From: DAIDHZ01 sp035480255
GTDB taxonomy: Bacteria > Chlamydiota > Chlamydiia > Chlamydiales > SM23-39
Length of the DNA: 64,000 nt
Reading direction: 5' to 3'
Assembly (NCBI GenBank): GCA_964630875.1
Contig: CAZVXF010000001.1
Span: forward strand, 40,920-104,919
Positions 49,476 to 58,189 of the stretch are shown here, one piece after another (position 1 is the first letter of the stretch; each line of letters starts with the position of its first letter). The position numbers and the translations under genes were made by a program. The notes below the pieces were generated by a model. That model ran no database searches. It was not told the DNA's origin and saw only the letters and a program-made list of their open reading frames with translations.

Positions 49476-50587
49476 ATGTATTTGTCATTGCAGGGGAACC
49501 AAGCGGTGATCTGCACGGAGCAAAGCTCATTTCATCTCTCCTCTTGCGCATCCCTTCACTTCAAGTAGCCGCAGTTTCTGGCCCTCACATGCGTAAGCTG
49601 CCGATCCAATCTCTATTTTCGATGGAAAATTTATCTGTGATGGGTTTTATCGACGTATTTTTTGCAATTCCAAAAATCATGCGCCAGTTTTTTGTGATTC
49701 GAAAAAAAATTCTCCAAATGAATCCAAAGGTAGTCATCTTCATCGATTATCCAGGTTTTAATTTGCGCATCCAAAAATCTCTCCGAAAAAAAGGATATCA
49801 AGGAAAGCTCATTCACTATATTTGCCCATCTGTTTGGGCGTGGGGGAAAAAGCGCATTCCTATGATGGCTGAAACTCTCGATCTTCTCTTCACCTTTTTC
49901 CCCTTCGAAAAAGAGTGCTTTGCGAAGACCTCTTTGAAGGTAGAGCATATTGGACATCCACTCGTTCAATTCATTCATCCCCCAATTGAAAAGAGAACAC
50001 AAACAATTGCCATTTTTCCCGGCAGTAGGACTAAGGAAATTGAGCGAAATCTGCCGATTCAAATTGCAGTTGCTAGAAGTCTTCAAAAAGAAGATCCAAA
50101 TCTTGACATTGTCATTTCAGTATCACACCCAGATAAACTCCCATTGATTCGATCGATTGCAATGGATATCCCGCTTGTTTTAGATTCTTACTCATTAATG
50201 AAAACAGCAAAACTTGCTCTTGCAACATCTGGAACTGTGACGCTTGAACTAGCTCTTCATGAAACGCCTACAATCGTGAATTTTATGATTCGCCCCTTGG
50301 ACCTATTTTTAGCCCAAAAAGTGTTCAAAATTAATCTACCCTTTTATTGCATTGTCAATATCATCGCGGGTTATGAAATTTTTCCAGAATTTTTCGGTCC
50401 TAACTGTACTCAAGGAAACATCTTTCAAGCAGCAAAAGATCTCATGATTCGAAATCCAGATTTCAAAAAAGTACGCTCTCTTTTAACAAATAAAAATGCA
50501 AGCGAAGAAGCAGTAAGCCTTATTGTTCCGTTTTTAAGCGGCGAAAAATCAGGTTCAGAGCCGAAAGAACAAGAAAAATTCCAGTGA
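49463..50587 (+). CDS. lpxB: Lipid-A-disaccharide synthase
   Basis: The 374-residue GT19 enzyme joins UDP-diacylglucosamine and lipid X in lipid A synthesis. Signature blocks: DVFVIAGEPSGDLHGAKLI at the N-terminus, VVIFIDYPGFNLRI, YICPSVWAWGKKRI, and the donor-site IAIFPGSRTKEIERNLP and ATSGTVTLELALHETP. I chose GTG 49463; TTG 49451 would add four residues. The start lies within the end of the hydrolase gene. The C-terminus overlaps a small convergent gene by 68 bases. Confidence 0.95.
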   Translation: MSEIDVFVIAGEPSGDLHGAKLISSLLLRIPSLQVAAVSGPHMRKLPIQSLFSMENLSVMGFIDVFFAIPKIMRQFFVIRKKILQMNPKVVIFIDYPGFNLRIQKSLRKKGYQGKLIHYICPSVWAWGKKRIPMMAETLDLLFTFFPFEKECFAKTSLKVEHIGHPLVQFIHPPIEKRTQTIAIFPGSRTKEIERNLPIQIAVARSLQKEDPNLDIVISVSHPDKLPLIRSIAMDIPLVLDSYSLMKTAKLALATSGTVTLELALHETPTIVNFMIRPLDLFLAQKVFKINLPFYCIVNIIAGYEIFPEFFGPNCTQGNIFQAAKDLMIRNPDFKKVRSLLTNKNASEEAVSLIVPFLSGEKSGSEPKEQEKFQ

Positions 50588-50867
50588 TTTGGATTCTCCC
50601 GATGATTTTCCCATTCCTATATCCGTCTTGATATCCGTTGGCATAATTGACCCGTCTCGCCTCTTCACAGCCTTGTAGATATCCTTTGAAATAAGAAGTC
50701 TGGAAAAATTTCGATATCCATGAACTCTCCACTTCCAGCGACGGAAAAATATTTCGTTTTGCAGTTGCTTCTTGATGTCTAGTTAATCGCGTGGTAATGT
50801 CTACAACGACGGTTCGAGTCACCTCAGTTGTACGAATCTGAATTTTTTTTATAATGGGCGTAATCAC
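50520..50867 (-). CDS. Unknown 115-residue protein
   Basis: The GTG start at 50867 has an AAGGA ribosome binding site eight bases upstream. The product has a basic N-terminal half, a segment with Tyr/Gly spacing GYLQGCEEARRVNYANGYQDGYRNG (given as about residues 63-87), and a C-terminal transmembrane helix (about 90-107). It may be a small tail-anchored membrane protein. I recognise no family. Its 3' end runs 68 bases into the convergent lpxB, so the last part is under double constraint. Because of that overlap I hold it with moderate confidence. Confidence 0.5.
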   Translation of the reverse strand: MITPIIKKIQIRTTEVTRTVVVDITTRLTRHQEATAKRNIFPSLEVESSWISKFFQTSYFKGYLQGCEEARRVNYANGYQDGYRNGKIIGRIQITGIFLVLSALNLIFRRLKTEQ

Positions 50868-50989
50868 GATCCTTTCCTTCGATTAAGTATAGTTTAATAC
50901 CAAACGCGATAGGTATATGATACGGGATACCCTTTTTTTTGTTGATTCTGAAAGATTTTTTGAAAAGAAGGGTCTGGTTTATATCGGGA

Positions 50990-51023
50990 GTGATTCAAAA
51001 ATCAAAACCAATTTTTGAATCAC
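50990..51023. repeat. Perfect inverted repeat, possible terminator of the Cys-rich lipoprotein gene
   Basis: A 13-bp perfect stem (GTGATTCAAAAAT / ATTTTTGAATCAC) with an 8-base loop lies 21 bases beyond the stop of the minus-strand gene at 51044. It is AT-rich and lacks a U tract, so it is weak as an intrinsic terminator. Part of it is shared with 40339-40372. The rest of the 50868-51043 gap shows no gene. Confidence 0.5.
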
Positions 51024-51043
51024 AAGCGAAATACAATCTTTGG

Positions 51044-51334
51044 CTATTTAGCCCCTTTTGGTTCTTTCACTTGCATCTTATGAATGCAGTTGTCTTTGTA
51101 ATGATGCATATCCCATTCTTTGCAATAGCAGAACTTCCCATTAGGATCATTGTCAACGTAAGTTGGGTGATCATCCGCATGTTTTGGGCGAAAGCTACAA
51201 CTCTGTGAACACCAGCATTTACAGCGAGAGTCTTCACTGCATGCCTGTCTTGTACCACAGCGATTGTGGCCTTTTGAGCAACTCGCAAGTATGGATACAA
51301 AAAATAACAAAGCGATCATTCCCCAAGTTTTCAT
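51044..51334 (-). CDS. Small cysteine-rich lipoprotein
   Basis: The product is 96 residues. The lipoprotein signal MKTWGMIALLFFVSILASC ends in a good lipobox. The mature part has ten further cysteines in a tight cluster (RCGTRQACSEDSRCKCWCSQSC ... FCYCKEWD, cited as about residues 25-46 and 68-75), with several His and Asp. A disulfide-rich surface or periplasmic protein is likely, fitting the role of Cys-rich proteins in the chlamydial envelope and the Dsb pair in this window. It is not similar to OmcA by eye. Confidence 0.75.
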   Translation of the reverse strand: MKTWGMIALLFFVSILASCSKGHNRCGTRQACSEDSRCKCWCSQSCSFRPKHADDHPTYVDNDPNGKFCYCKEWDMHHYKDNCIHKMQVKEPKGAK

Positions 51335-51369
51335 AACAAACTCCTTTTAAAGACGCTAAGAATTTCTTA

Positions 51370-52554
51370 TCAGATGATCAAATTATGTTCAATATCACAA
51401 CCTGCAATAAATCCTGTTGTCCAGGCATTTTGAAAATTAAAACCACCAGTGATTCCATCGATATCTAAAATTTCACCGGCAAAGAAAAGTCCAGGACACA
51501 CTTTACTTTCCATTGTTTTAAAATTCACCTCTTTCAGTGTAATGCCACCACATGTGACAAACTCTTCCTTATTGGTTGTCTTCCCATTTACAGCATAAAA
51601 ATCAGCATGTATTTTTTGGCTCACAGCTTCGAGATCTTTGATGGAAAAATCATTGAATCTTTTGTCACCCCATTGCGACAAAAAGACTTTCCAAAAATTT
51701 TTCGGAAAACGAAACGGATTTTCAGAGACCAACGTACGACTAGGCATGCGTTCTTTCAATTGAATCAGCACATTTCGAGTCTCTATTCCGGGTAGCCAAT
51801 CAATGTGCAAATCAACACAATAATTTTTCTCATACAAATAACGCGCAGCCCAAGCTGATAATTTTAAAGCAGCTGGACCACTAAAACCAAAATGGGTAAT
51901 CAAAAGAGGCCCTGTTTGAGAAAATGCACCTACAGAAAGCTTTACTTTCTCAAACGTCACGCCACTCAAAGCCTCTAACGGGCTATCTGGCACGTTGAAT
52001 GTGAACAATGATGGAACAGGAGTTTGAATTGTATGACCAAATTTTTCGGCCCAAGCAAAACCATCTTTGCTACTTCCTGTTGCTAAAATGAGTTTTTTTG
52101 CAGAAAACGTTTCATTTGCATGAATCACAAATCCTTTCTCAATCCTTTCGATTCTCTGCCTTAAAAAAATTTCTACACCTATTTTTTTTGCCTCATTGAT
52201 CAAACAATGAATGATCGTCTCTGAGGAATCAGTCACAGGAAACATCCTTCCATCATTTTCCGCCTTTAACAGAACTCCTCGCGATTCAAACCACTCGATC
52301 GTGTCTTTGGGCCCAAAACGATGAAAAGGACCGAGCAATTCTTTTTCGCCTCGTGGATAATTTTTGACTAAGCGTGCCGGATCAAAGCAAGCATGAGTTA
52401 CATTGCAACGCCCACCCCCTGAGATTCGCACTTTGGATAAAAGAACTGCTGTTTTTTCTACAATCGCCACGCGATTATTCTTAGATTTTGCAGCAAGTGC
52501 AGCGAAAAAACCAGCAGCCCCACCCCCTATGACAATGACATCAAATTCATGCAT
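51370..52554 (-). CDS. HI0933/YhiN-family FAD-dependent oxidoreductase
   Basis: The 394-residue flavoprotein shows the N-terminal FAD-binding VIVIGGGAAGFFAALAAK, the family block KVRISGGGRCNVTHA, the middle motif KLILATGSSKDG and a C-terminal FAGEILDIDGITGGFNFQNAW. The start is ATG 52554. The family (BaiN-like) is widespread but its reaction is not settled; NAD(P)H-dependent reduction of an unknown substrate is the usual proposal. No operon partner is evident. Confidence 0.9.
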   Translation of the reverse strand: MHEFDVIVIGGGAAGFFAALAAKSKNNRVAIVEKTAVLLSKVRISGGGRCNVTHACFDPARLVKNYPRGEKELLGPFHRFGPKDTIEWFESRGVLLKAENDGRMFPVTDSSETIIHCLINEAKKIGVEIFLRQRIERIEKGFVIHANETFSAKKLILATGSSKDGFAWAEKFGHTIQTPVPSLFTFNVPDSPLEALSGVTFEKVKLSVGAFSQTGPLLITHFGFSGPAALKLSAWAARYLYEKNYCVDLHIDWLPGIETRNVLIQLKERMPSRTLVSENPFRFPKNFWKVFLSQWGDKRFNDFSIKDLEAVSQKIHADFYAVNGKTTNKEEFVTCGGITLKEVNFKTMESKVCPGLFFAGEILDIDGITGGFNFQNAWTTGFIAGCDIEHNLII

Positions 52555-52740
52555 ATATACCACTCATGATTCCAAAATCGGTTCCGACTTCGTCGGCTGT
52601 TCTACTCAATGTGAAGCCTTCTCGTAGTATACCATTTATCAAAAATAATGTTGCGTTTAACTATGGTATTAGAACTGACGTATAGATTTTTAATCCGATT
52701 TCTCGCAAAGTGCGATTAGAGTCGTTACATGGAGAATTAG

Positions 52741-53103
52741 ATGAAGCATTTGCCATTAAGTATCTTAGTTTCAAGTTTATGCATTTCAAACCTTCCTGCC
52801 GAAGAAATTGCGCAAAGCGACTATTACTATTACGATAATACGTATGACCCTTGGTATTATGATGGATCTTATTATAGCAATGGGGTTGACGTTTACGTAG
52901 AACAACCGTGGTATGGAGCAGGGTATTATTATAACAATCTCTGGTTTAATACCTATGACGATTGGAATGGCTGGCACTCACATCATAGAGATCATGGAGG
53001 ACATCACAACCATGGAGGACAACATGGCGGCGGCGGTCATCACGGTGGTGGTGGTCATCAGGGTGGTGGCGGTCGTCACGGCGGCGGCGGACACCATAAG
53101 TAA
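52741..53103 (+). CDS. Secreted Tyr-rich, Gly/His-rich protein
   Basis: The 120-residue protein has a Sec signal peptide (about 1-20, SSLCISNLPA). Residues 27-75 are remarkably rich in Tyr/Trp/Asp (DYYYYDNTYDPWYYDGSYY). The C-terminal 40 residues are repeats of G-G-G-G-x-H (HHGGGGHQGGGGRHGGGGHH). Such His/Gly repeats bind transition metals in other proteins, so a metal-binding envelope or matrix role is possible. The repeats are encoded by imperfect 15-18-bp repeat DNA at about 53020-53100. Neighbouring genes are unrelated. Confidence 0.75.
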   Translation: MKHLPLSILVSSLCISNLPAEEIAQSDYYYYDNTYDPWYYDGSYYSNGVDVYVEQPWYGAGYYYNNLWFNTYDDWNGWHSHHRDHGGHHNHGGQHGGGGHHGGGGHQGGGGRHGGGGHHK

Positions 53104-53106
53104 AAT

Positions 53107-54204
53107 CTAATTCAACAATCTTAAATCCGACGATTTTTGGAGAGCGGGATTGATGTTTAGTTTTTTTCCCATCTGCTCTCCAAACGCAAAAGATTTACTG
53201 CAGTATTTAGCAGCGCTTTTGGAATAAGAGAGATTGAGGTACGCCATCGCTTTTGCGTCCATTAGCTTTTTCTCTACTCTCACAAGTGCATTTGTAATCT
53301 CTTTGGAATGTCCTTTTTTTAGCTCCTCTATTTTATTGCAGTATCCTTTTGCTATTCCAAGTAGAAATGAATTTTTGATCAATCCATTTTGTCGAGCTTG
53401 TTCCCATAAATTTTCAAGCTCTAGATCCAGTACATTGGCTACATATTCAGCAATTTCTACATTCACTTTCTCTCCTAGAATTTCAAGATAAGTGCCATCA
53501 GATGCTCGATGGTAAACAATGCTCACAAAGAAAGTTTCCAAAATTCTGCCAATTGCACACATTTTGGCTGTTTTCTTCTTCTGTTTCATTACTCTTATCA
53601 GAAAAAAAACCTCTTCGTCATTTTCCAGATATTTCGGTTCAATGTTATGTTTTAAAAGAAGCTGCTGCGATTTTGTAATGGCCTGTTCAGCCTCATTTTT
53701 GCTAGAAGTAGACCCGAGAGCCATAAGTTTTTGAATTTTTCGATAAATGGCGCTTTTTTCCTGTTTTAGACCATCTCTACTTTCTAGACAGATACTTGCT
53801 TTTGAAACTTCTTCACCCCAATTTAAACGCTGGCAACATTCTTTAAATTCAGAACCATGCGTATGCAAAACATGTCCCTTTTCGATAAAAGTAAGATAGT
53901 GTGCAAGCTCATGACGAATGACATTTTCCAATTGCTCATGTCTTACTTTCATCAAACATTCATTAAATCCAAGCTCGTAAAAACTCGAGTCAAAATATCC
54001 AAGAACTGCTCGACCATGATAAATCGCAATATGAATGGGATAAGAATGTTGTTTATAATAGAAACGATTTCCTGCGACTTTTAAACGAACTTCATTTGCT
54101 AAAATATGTTTAATTATTTTTTTAATTTCCAAAACAAAGGATATGATTTTTTTTGAATATATGATCATTGGAAAAATGATAAAGAAAATATAAAACCCTG
54201 TCAA
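53107..54204 (-). CDS. SprT-like metallopeptidase fold with DUF2786
   Basis: The product is 365 residues. An N-terminal hydrophobic stretch (about 3-30) precedes a SprT-like zinc site: VIRHELAHYLTFIEKGHVLHTHG, with HELAH and a third His, then SEFKECCQRL (at about residues 96-130). Next is a DUF2786 block, YRKIQKLMALGSTSSKNEAEQA, a helical region often found beside SprT in phage and bacteria. The C-terminal half is helical with no motif. SprT relatives cut proteins crosslinked to DNA, but here the N-terminal hydrophobic helix is unusual and could indicate membrane association. Substrate unknown. Confidence 0.8.
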   Translation of the reverse strand: MTGFYIFFIIFPMIIYSKKIISFVLEIKKIIKHILANEVRLKVAGNRFYYKQHSYPIHIAIYHGRAVLGYFDSSFYELGFNECLMKVRHEQLENVIRHELAHYLTFIEKGHVLHTHGSEFKECCQRLNWGEEVSKASICLESRDGLKQEKSAIYRKIQKLMALGSTSSKNEAEQAITKSQQLLLKHNIEPKYLENDEEVFFLIRVMKQKKKTAKMCAIGRILETFFVSIVYHRASDGTYLEILGEKVNVEIAEYVANVLDLELENLWEQARQNGLIKNSFLLGIAKGYCNKIEELKKGHSKEITNALVRVEKKLMDAKAMAYLNLSYSKSAAKYCSKSFAFGEQMGKKLNINPALQKSSDLRLLN

Positions 54205-54238
54205 AGCCTATAAAAAAACTATCCCCATTAAAGCCAAC

Positions 54239-54358
54239 ATGCTCATTTTAACACCGAATGGTCCCGGTTTTTACCACGAATTACATCCCATTCGAAAAGG
54301 AGAGCGGTGCTCGCTTCATATGTGGTACTTAAGTAATCCGCAACATTGGCACCCCTGA
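54239..54358 (+). pseudogene. C-terminal remnant of a 2OG-Fe(II) oxygenase-like gene
   Basis: A 39-codon frame reads FYHELHPIRKGERCSLHMWY, which resembles the end of prolyl-hydroxylase-like 2OG-Fe(II) dioxygenases (His-x-Val-x-Pro ... G-x-R-x-S-L-x-x-W). The upstream frame stays open for about 12 more codons without a start or the catalytic HxD motif. The rest of the 54205-54462 gap shows no other gene. I call it a decayed fragment. Confidence 0.5.
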
Positions 54359-54462
54359 GAAGCCTCTCTATCGCGCGTTCAATCTACGGATTTTAAAAAT
54401 TAGTTTTATCTATAGTCATTATCGATTTCAGGGTATACTTGATATGAAAAAAAATAGGCACA

Positions 54463-55713
54463 ATGGCATTCCAAAAATATCATTTACTTCCAGAGCTCCA
54501 TAAAGCAATCGATGAAATGGGCTACTCTACACCCACCGTGATTCAAGAACAATCTATCCCTCTGATTCTTGAAGGCAGCGACTTGCTTGCCGGCTCACAG
54601 ACAGGAACTGGGAAAACAGCTGGATTTGCCATTCCGATGCTTCAAAATTTAATGAAAATGCCAGGCACTCGTAAAATTCGAGCTCTAATTCTTACTCCGA
54701 CAAGAGAACTTGCTCTCCAGGTAGAAGAAAATGTGCGAGCCCTTGCAAAGAATCTCCCTTTGAAATCGACTGCGATTTTCGGCGGCGTGAATATTAAAAG
54801 TCAGGTCAAAGTCTTAAACACCGGTATTGATATCATCGTTGCAACTCCTGGAAGATTACTCGATTTAGTGAACCAACAGATCATCACTCTTTCTCAAGTT
54901 AAAATTCTCGTTCTCGATGAAGCCGATCGGATGCTCGATATGGGATTTATCCATGATATTCGACGTATCTTGAAACTCCTTCCGTCGAAACGACAAAATT
55001 TGCTCTTTTCAGCAACCTTTTCAGAAGAGATTAAACGCTTAGCAAATGGCCTACTCAACTCTCCAAAAATGATCCAAGCTGCGCGCATCAATTCTACAGT
55101 GGATGCAATCACCCAAATCATTCATCCAGTAGACAGTAAGAGAAAAACCGAACTTTTATCGATGCTCATCAAGACACACGATTGGCAGCAAGCCCTCGTT
55201 TTCACGCGTACAAAACATGGTGCGAATCGATTGACTGAAAAACTGATAAGCGCAGGGATTACAGCCGCAGCAATACACGGAAATAAAAGCCAAAATGCGC
55301 GTGTTAAATCTCTAGAAGATTTTAAAAATGGAGCCGTCAGAATTCTTGTTGCAACAGACATTGCAGCTCGCGGAATCGATATCGATCAATTGCCACAAGT
55401 TGTCAATTTTGACCTCCCTAATGTTCCCGAAGATTATGTTCATCGAATTGGAAGAACCGGAAGAAATGGAAATAAAGGCCAAGCCATTTCACTTGTCTGT
55501 ATCGATGAACATGAATATTTAAAAAATATTGAACGGCTTGTGAAACATGAAATCCCAAAAATTGTGATTCCAAACTTCCAGCCAGATCCAACAATCAAAG
55601 CTCAGCCAATTTCCCATGGCCGCCAAATGGCGCCTCAAAGAAAACATCACGCTAAACAAGACAACTATCGCTCAAACAATCACCACAAAAAACCACATCG
55701 ATCATCACATTGA
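54463..55713 (+). CDS. DEAD-box RNA helicase, RhlE-like
   Basis: The 416-residue protein shows the Q motif (GYSTPTVIQEQSIPLIL), motif I AGSQTGTGKT, Ia PTRELALQ, Ib ATPGRLLDL, II VLDEADRMLDMGF, III FSATF, V ATDIAARGIDI and VI HRIGRTGR. The C-terminal tail is rich in His/Lys/Asn/Gln and basic, typical of RhlE-type RNA binding. It unwinds RNA during ribosome assembly or mRNA decay. Start at ATG 54463. The AT-rich upstream gap contains the oxygenase remnant. Confidence 0.95.
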   Translation: MAFQKYHLLPELHKAIDEMGYSTPTVIQEQSIPLILEGSDLLAGSQTGTGKTAGFAIPMLQNLMKMPGTRKIRALILTPTRELALQVEENVRALAKNLPLKSTAIFGGVNIKSQVKVLNTGIDIIVATPGRLLDLVNQQIITLSQVKILVLDEADRMLDMGFIHDIRRILKLLPSKRQNLLFSATFSEEIKRLANGLLNSPKMIQAARINSTVDAITQIIHPVDSKRKTELLSMLIKTHDWQQALVFTRTKHGANRLTEKLISAGITAAAIHGNKSQNARVKSLEDFKNGAVRILVATDIAARGIDIDQLPQVVNFDLPNVPEDYVHRIGRTGRNGNKGQAISLVCIDEHEYLKNIERLVKHEIPKIVIPNFQPDPTIKAQPISHGRQMAPQRKHHAKQDNYRSNNHHKKPHRSSH

Positions 55714-55794
55714 TTCGATTTTTTGCTGAAGATCTAGAATCCCTCAATCTATGAAATAAGAAATAAGGGTATCGCGATGCCGATCAAGCATTCG

Positions 55795-55829
55795 TCTGAC
55801 AGGGGTGAAGTAAAAAATTGACGGCTACC
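55795..55829. repeat. Decayed copy of the 5S rRNA 3' end and its terminator
   Basis: About 35 bases here match 63946-63981 at roughly nine positions in ten, with one gap. They cover TCTGACAGGG, TGAAGTAAAAAA and the CGGCTACC of the 5S 3' end, in the same orientation. Beyond CTACC the two diverge and the 5S body is missing. The two copies form a direct repeat enclosing the coiled-coil/J-domain cluster. Confidence 0.7.
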
Positions 55830-55855
55830 GTAAGAGTGGTTTGGTCAAAAAATTT

Positions 55856-56242
55856 CTAATCACGAATTTCCTGAACTTTCCATCCCTTTTCTCTTAACAT
55901 ACTCGCTATACTTCCAATATGAAAGCTTCCCATAGATACAAACGTAATTCCGCAATTTTCTTGAAAAAGGCGATGGATTTTATCAGACATTTTTTGTTCG
56001 CGCAAAATCTGAGGTTTTAATAACCTGAACTTTGAGTTTATTTGCTTGATATTCAATCTCTTTCGGCATCTTTTTGACTTTTCGTCTCAACAAGATGCTC
56101 GTTCCGATATTGTCTTCGACTCCAAAGTGCAAAAATATGCTCGAAATATTATTGAATCTCATAGACAACTAATTCTATTGTCTCGTTCTTGTTTGTGTTG
56201 GACTATAAGCTGCGCTCGCTCAACATCGCTTAAGAAATTCAT
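55856..56242 (-). pseudogene. Frameshifted remnant of a TraB/GumN-like gene
   Basis: Three minus-strand pieces in different frames line up with the end of TraB/GumN proteins: MNFLSDVERAQLIV near 56240, FGVEDNIGTSILLRRKVKKM around 56100, and ITFVSMGSFHIGSIASMLREKGW at 55870-55940, ending at 55856. The last piece matches the family's final helix-strand (FVxxGxxHxxGxxxxLxxxGW). No single frame covers the whole and the N-terminal half is missing. The rest of the 55714-56254 gap has only the 5S-like fragment. Confidence 0.6.
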
Positions 56243-56254
56243 GCTCAATTAAAA

Positions 56255-58177
56255 TTATCCAACTGTTGTGGCGTCAAGAACTAGCGCCTTATAAGCTGCT
56301 TGAACTTCCTCTAGCTTCAACTTAAACAAAGGGAGCTGATAGCTCTTGTCTTTGGGTACTTTATCTGGATGATACTGAAGACAAAGCTTATGGTAGGCCT
56401 TCTTGATCGCAGTTACATCATCATTTGGCAAAACGCCTAAAACAGCCCGAGGATTTTTCGATCCCGATAAGTCAATAAAAGACATTTGTGCAAGTGAGGA
56501 GTGAATTTCCTTTTGCTCTGCCTCCGATAGACGGCATGCGGGTTCTTTGGCACATAATTCAAGAACTGCAGACATTCGACCAGAAAGATCGCGACTCACC
56601 AGAGGAGAAAAATCTTTAAAAAAAACAAAACTTAGAGAGTTGATATATTTACTTGAATTTCCCCGGATGCCCCCTAAATAGTACTCAGGACCGTAAGTAA
56701 TTTCATGCATTTTCATCTGAGGGATTCGATGATGTTTTTCCAGAACCGATTTGCCCTGAGAATCCCCTCTACCACCGTAAGGACCAAAGACTCGACCTAA
56801 GTTCGTATGAAACGTCAGCTCATCCACCGTATCTTGCTGTATAGTGTGCTCTGGCAACCCTTTAAATGCTCCTGTACACAAAACAACTTTTTGGATTCTT
56901 TCATTCATAGGCAAGCTAATTGTGTGGAATCCACCACCACCACCACCATGCAAAGTGCCAGATGCAATTCCCCCTTTAGCATCTTCATAAACTGCCTGTA
57001 CTGCATCTATAATCCAACCAGATCGGATGTTAATCTGAGAAATACGCCCCCTGGCAATCTCTTCTTTATCATCAAATGGATTCCCACTACTTCCCCCGAT
57101 CATCTGGGAGCAAACAGGTTTTTGCTGAGCCTTGGCAATTTCTAAGATTTTCTTAGTCTGATAATCAAGAAAATCGGAAAGGGCTTGAGATTTTTTTGTA
57201 CATTCTAATAGACGCATATCTTGTATGCTGAGTAGGACTATTGCAGACCCCTGAACACCTGCGATCAATTCATTTACAGATTGAGTTACAAGATCCAAAT
57301 ACTGATTGATTTGCCCTAAATAGATGGTGTTCATCTCTTTGAGTAACATAACCATACCGGATGCCTGATCCGTTGCTTTCGCTGTTTTTTGATTTGAAAC
57401 CATCTGCGTAAGCTGCTTACCAACTTCTTGTCTCAACTGAATCAACGAGCGCTCTAGGTTTTGATCCATTTTTTTCTGAATTTCTTTTATTTTTTCTCGG
57501 ATCTCTTTGAGTAACCCTTCAGGATCTACTAAACCCTCTATCTGCCGCATCAATTCGGTCTTTTTCTTTTTTAATTCCTCTTCTTGTTGAGCAACGGATC
57601 GAAGTGTTGTTCCGTAAATAGAATATTCTGGGATAACACTCGAGCTCTTATTGAGAAACGTCTCAAAGGAAGAAAGTTTGCTTAAATAATATTTAGACTG
57701 CTCTTCACATGCTTTCTTCTTTGTATCAAGGGCACTATTAAGCTGCGCTCCAACTTCTCGTGCATATGCTTCAAGCTCATCTGGGAAAGTACGGTTTACC
57801 TGCGCAATCTGAGCCTTAAAAGTCTCCTCAACTACTTTTTCAGCACTCCCTCCCTTCTCCACAAGAGATTTCATATGTTGCATTGTCTTTTCATCAATTA
57901 ATCTCTCTTTGTATTTTGACAGAGTTTGGTTGCTTAATCCTGTGCGTACAAATTGGAGTGCAGTCGAAACTTTTTTTTCATATTCGGCAAGCATTTGCAG
58001 CGATTTTTCATTGGAAGACCTTGCAAACGTAGTCTCCATCTCCATTCGTAACAAGTTCAGTCTCTCCATAGCCATTGACGCAACCATATCAGAGCTTACA
58101 AGTGCACTCGATGATCCTGTAGTAAGAGAGTTGTTATTCTGAAAAGATCTTGAAACTAATGCTAACTGGATAGACAT
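56255..58177 (-). CDS. Coiled coil - jacalin-like lectin - J-domain protein (last gene of cluster)
   Basis: The product is 640 residues with no signal peptide. Residues about 35-345 are almost all helical coiled coil. A jacalin-like domain follows (about 358-520): GGSSGNPFDD, INIRSGWIIDAVQAVYED, a glycine-rich run, then ERIQKVVLCTG and VDELTFHTNLGRVFGPYGG. The C-terminal 70 residues form a J domain with AIKKAYHKLCLQYHPDKVP, HPD at 603-605. J domains stimulate Hsp70 ATPase; jacalin folds bind sugars. The order with the J domain last is uncommon. It is paralogous to the next gene upstream and preceded by an AGGTG ribosome binding site, 12 bases from that gene. Confidence 0.82.
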   Translation of the reverse strand: MSIQLALVSRSFQNNNSLTTGSSSALVSSDMVASMAMERLNLLRMEMETTFARSSNEKSLQMLAEYEKKVSTALQFVRTGLSNQTLSKYKERLIDEKTMQHMKSLVEKGGSAEKVVEETFKAQIAQVNRTFPDELEAYAREVGAQLNSALDTKKKACEEQSKYYLSKLSSFETFLNKSSSVIPEYSIYGTTLRSVAQQEEELKKKKTELMRQIEGLVDPEGLLKEIREKIKEIQKKMDQNLERSLIQLRQEVGKQLTQMVSNQKTAKATDQASGMVMLLKEMNTIYLGQINQYLDLVTQSVNELIAGVQGSAIVLLSIQDMRLLECTKKSQALSDFLDYQTKKILEIAKAQQKPVCSQMIGGSSGNPFDDKEEIARGRISQINIRSGWIIDAVQAVYEDAKGGIASGTLHGGGGGGFHTISLPMNERIQKVVLCTGAFKGLPEHTIQQDTVDELTFHTNLGRVFGPYGGRGDSQGKSVLEKHHRIPQMKMHEITYGPEYYLGGIRGNSSKYINSLSFVFFKDFSPLVSRDLSGRMSAVLELCAKEPACRLSEAEQKEIHSSLAQMSFIDLSGSKNPRAVLGVLPNDDVTAIKKAYHKLCLQYHPDKVPKDKSYQLPLFKLKLEEVQAAYKALVLDATTVG

Positions 58178-58189
58178 ACTCGCACCTAT

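Noticed and set aside
55983..56168. Separate small gene of 61 residues
   Set aside because: It is one frame of the broken TraB/GumN remnant and continues the neighbouring 55856-56056 piece after a frameshift.
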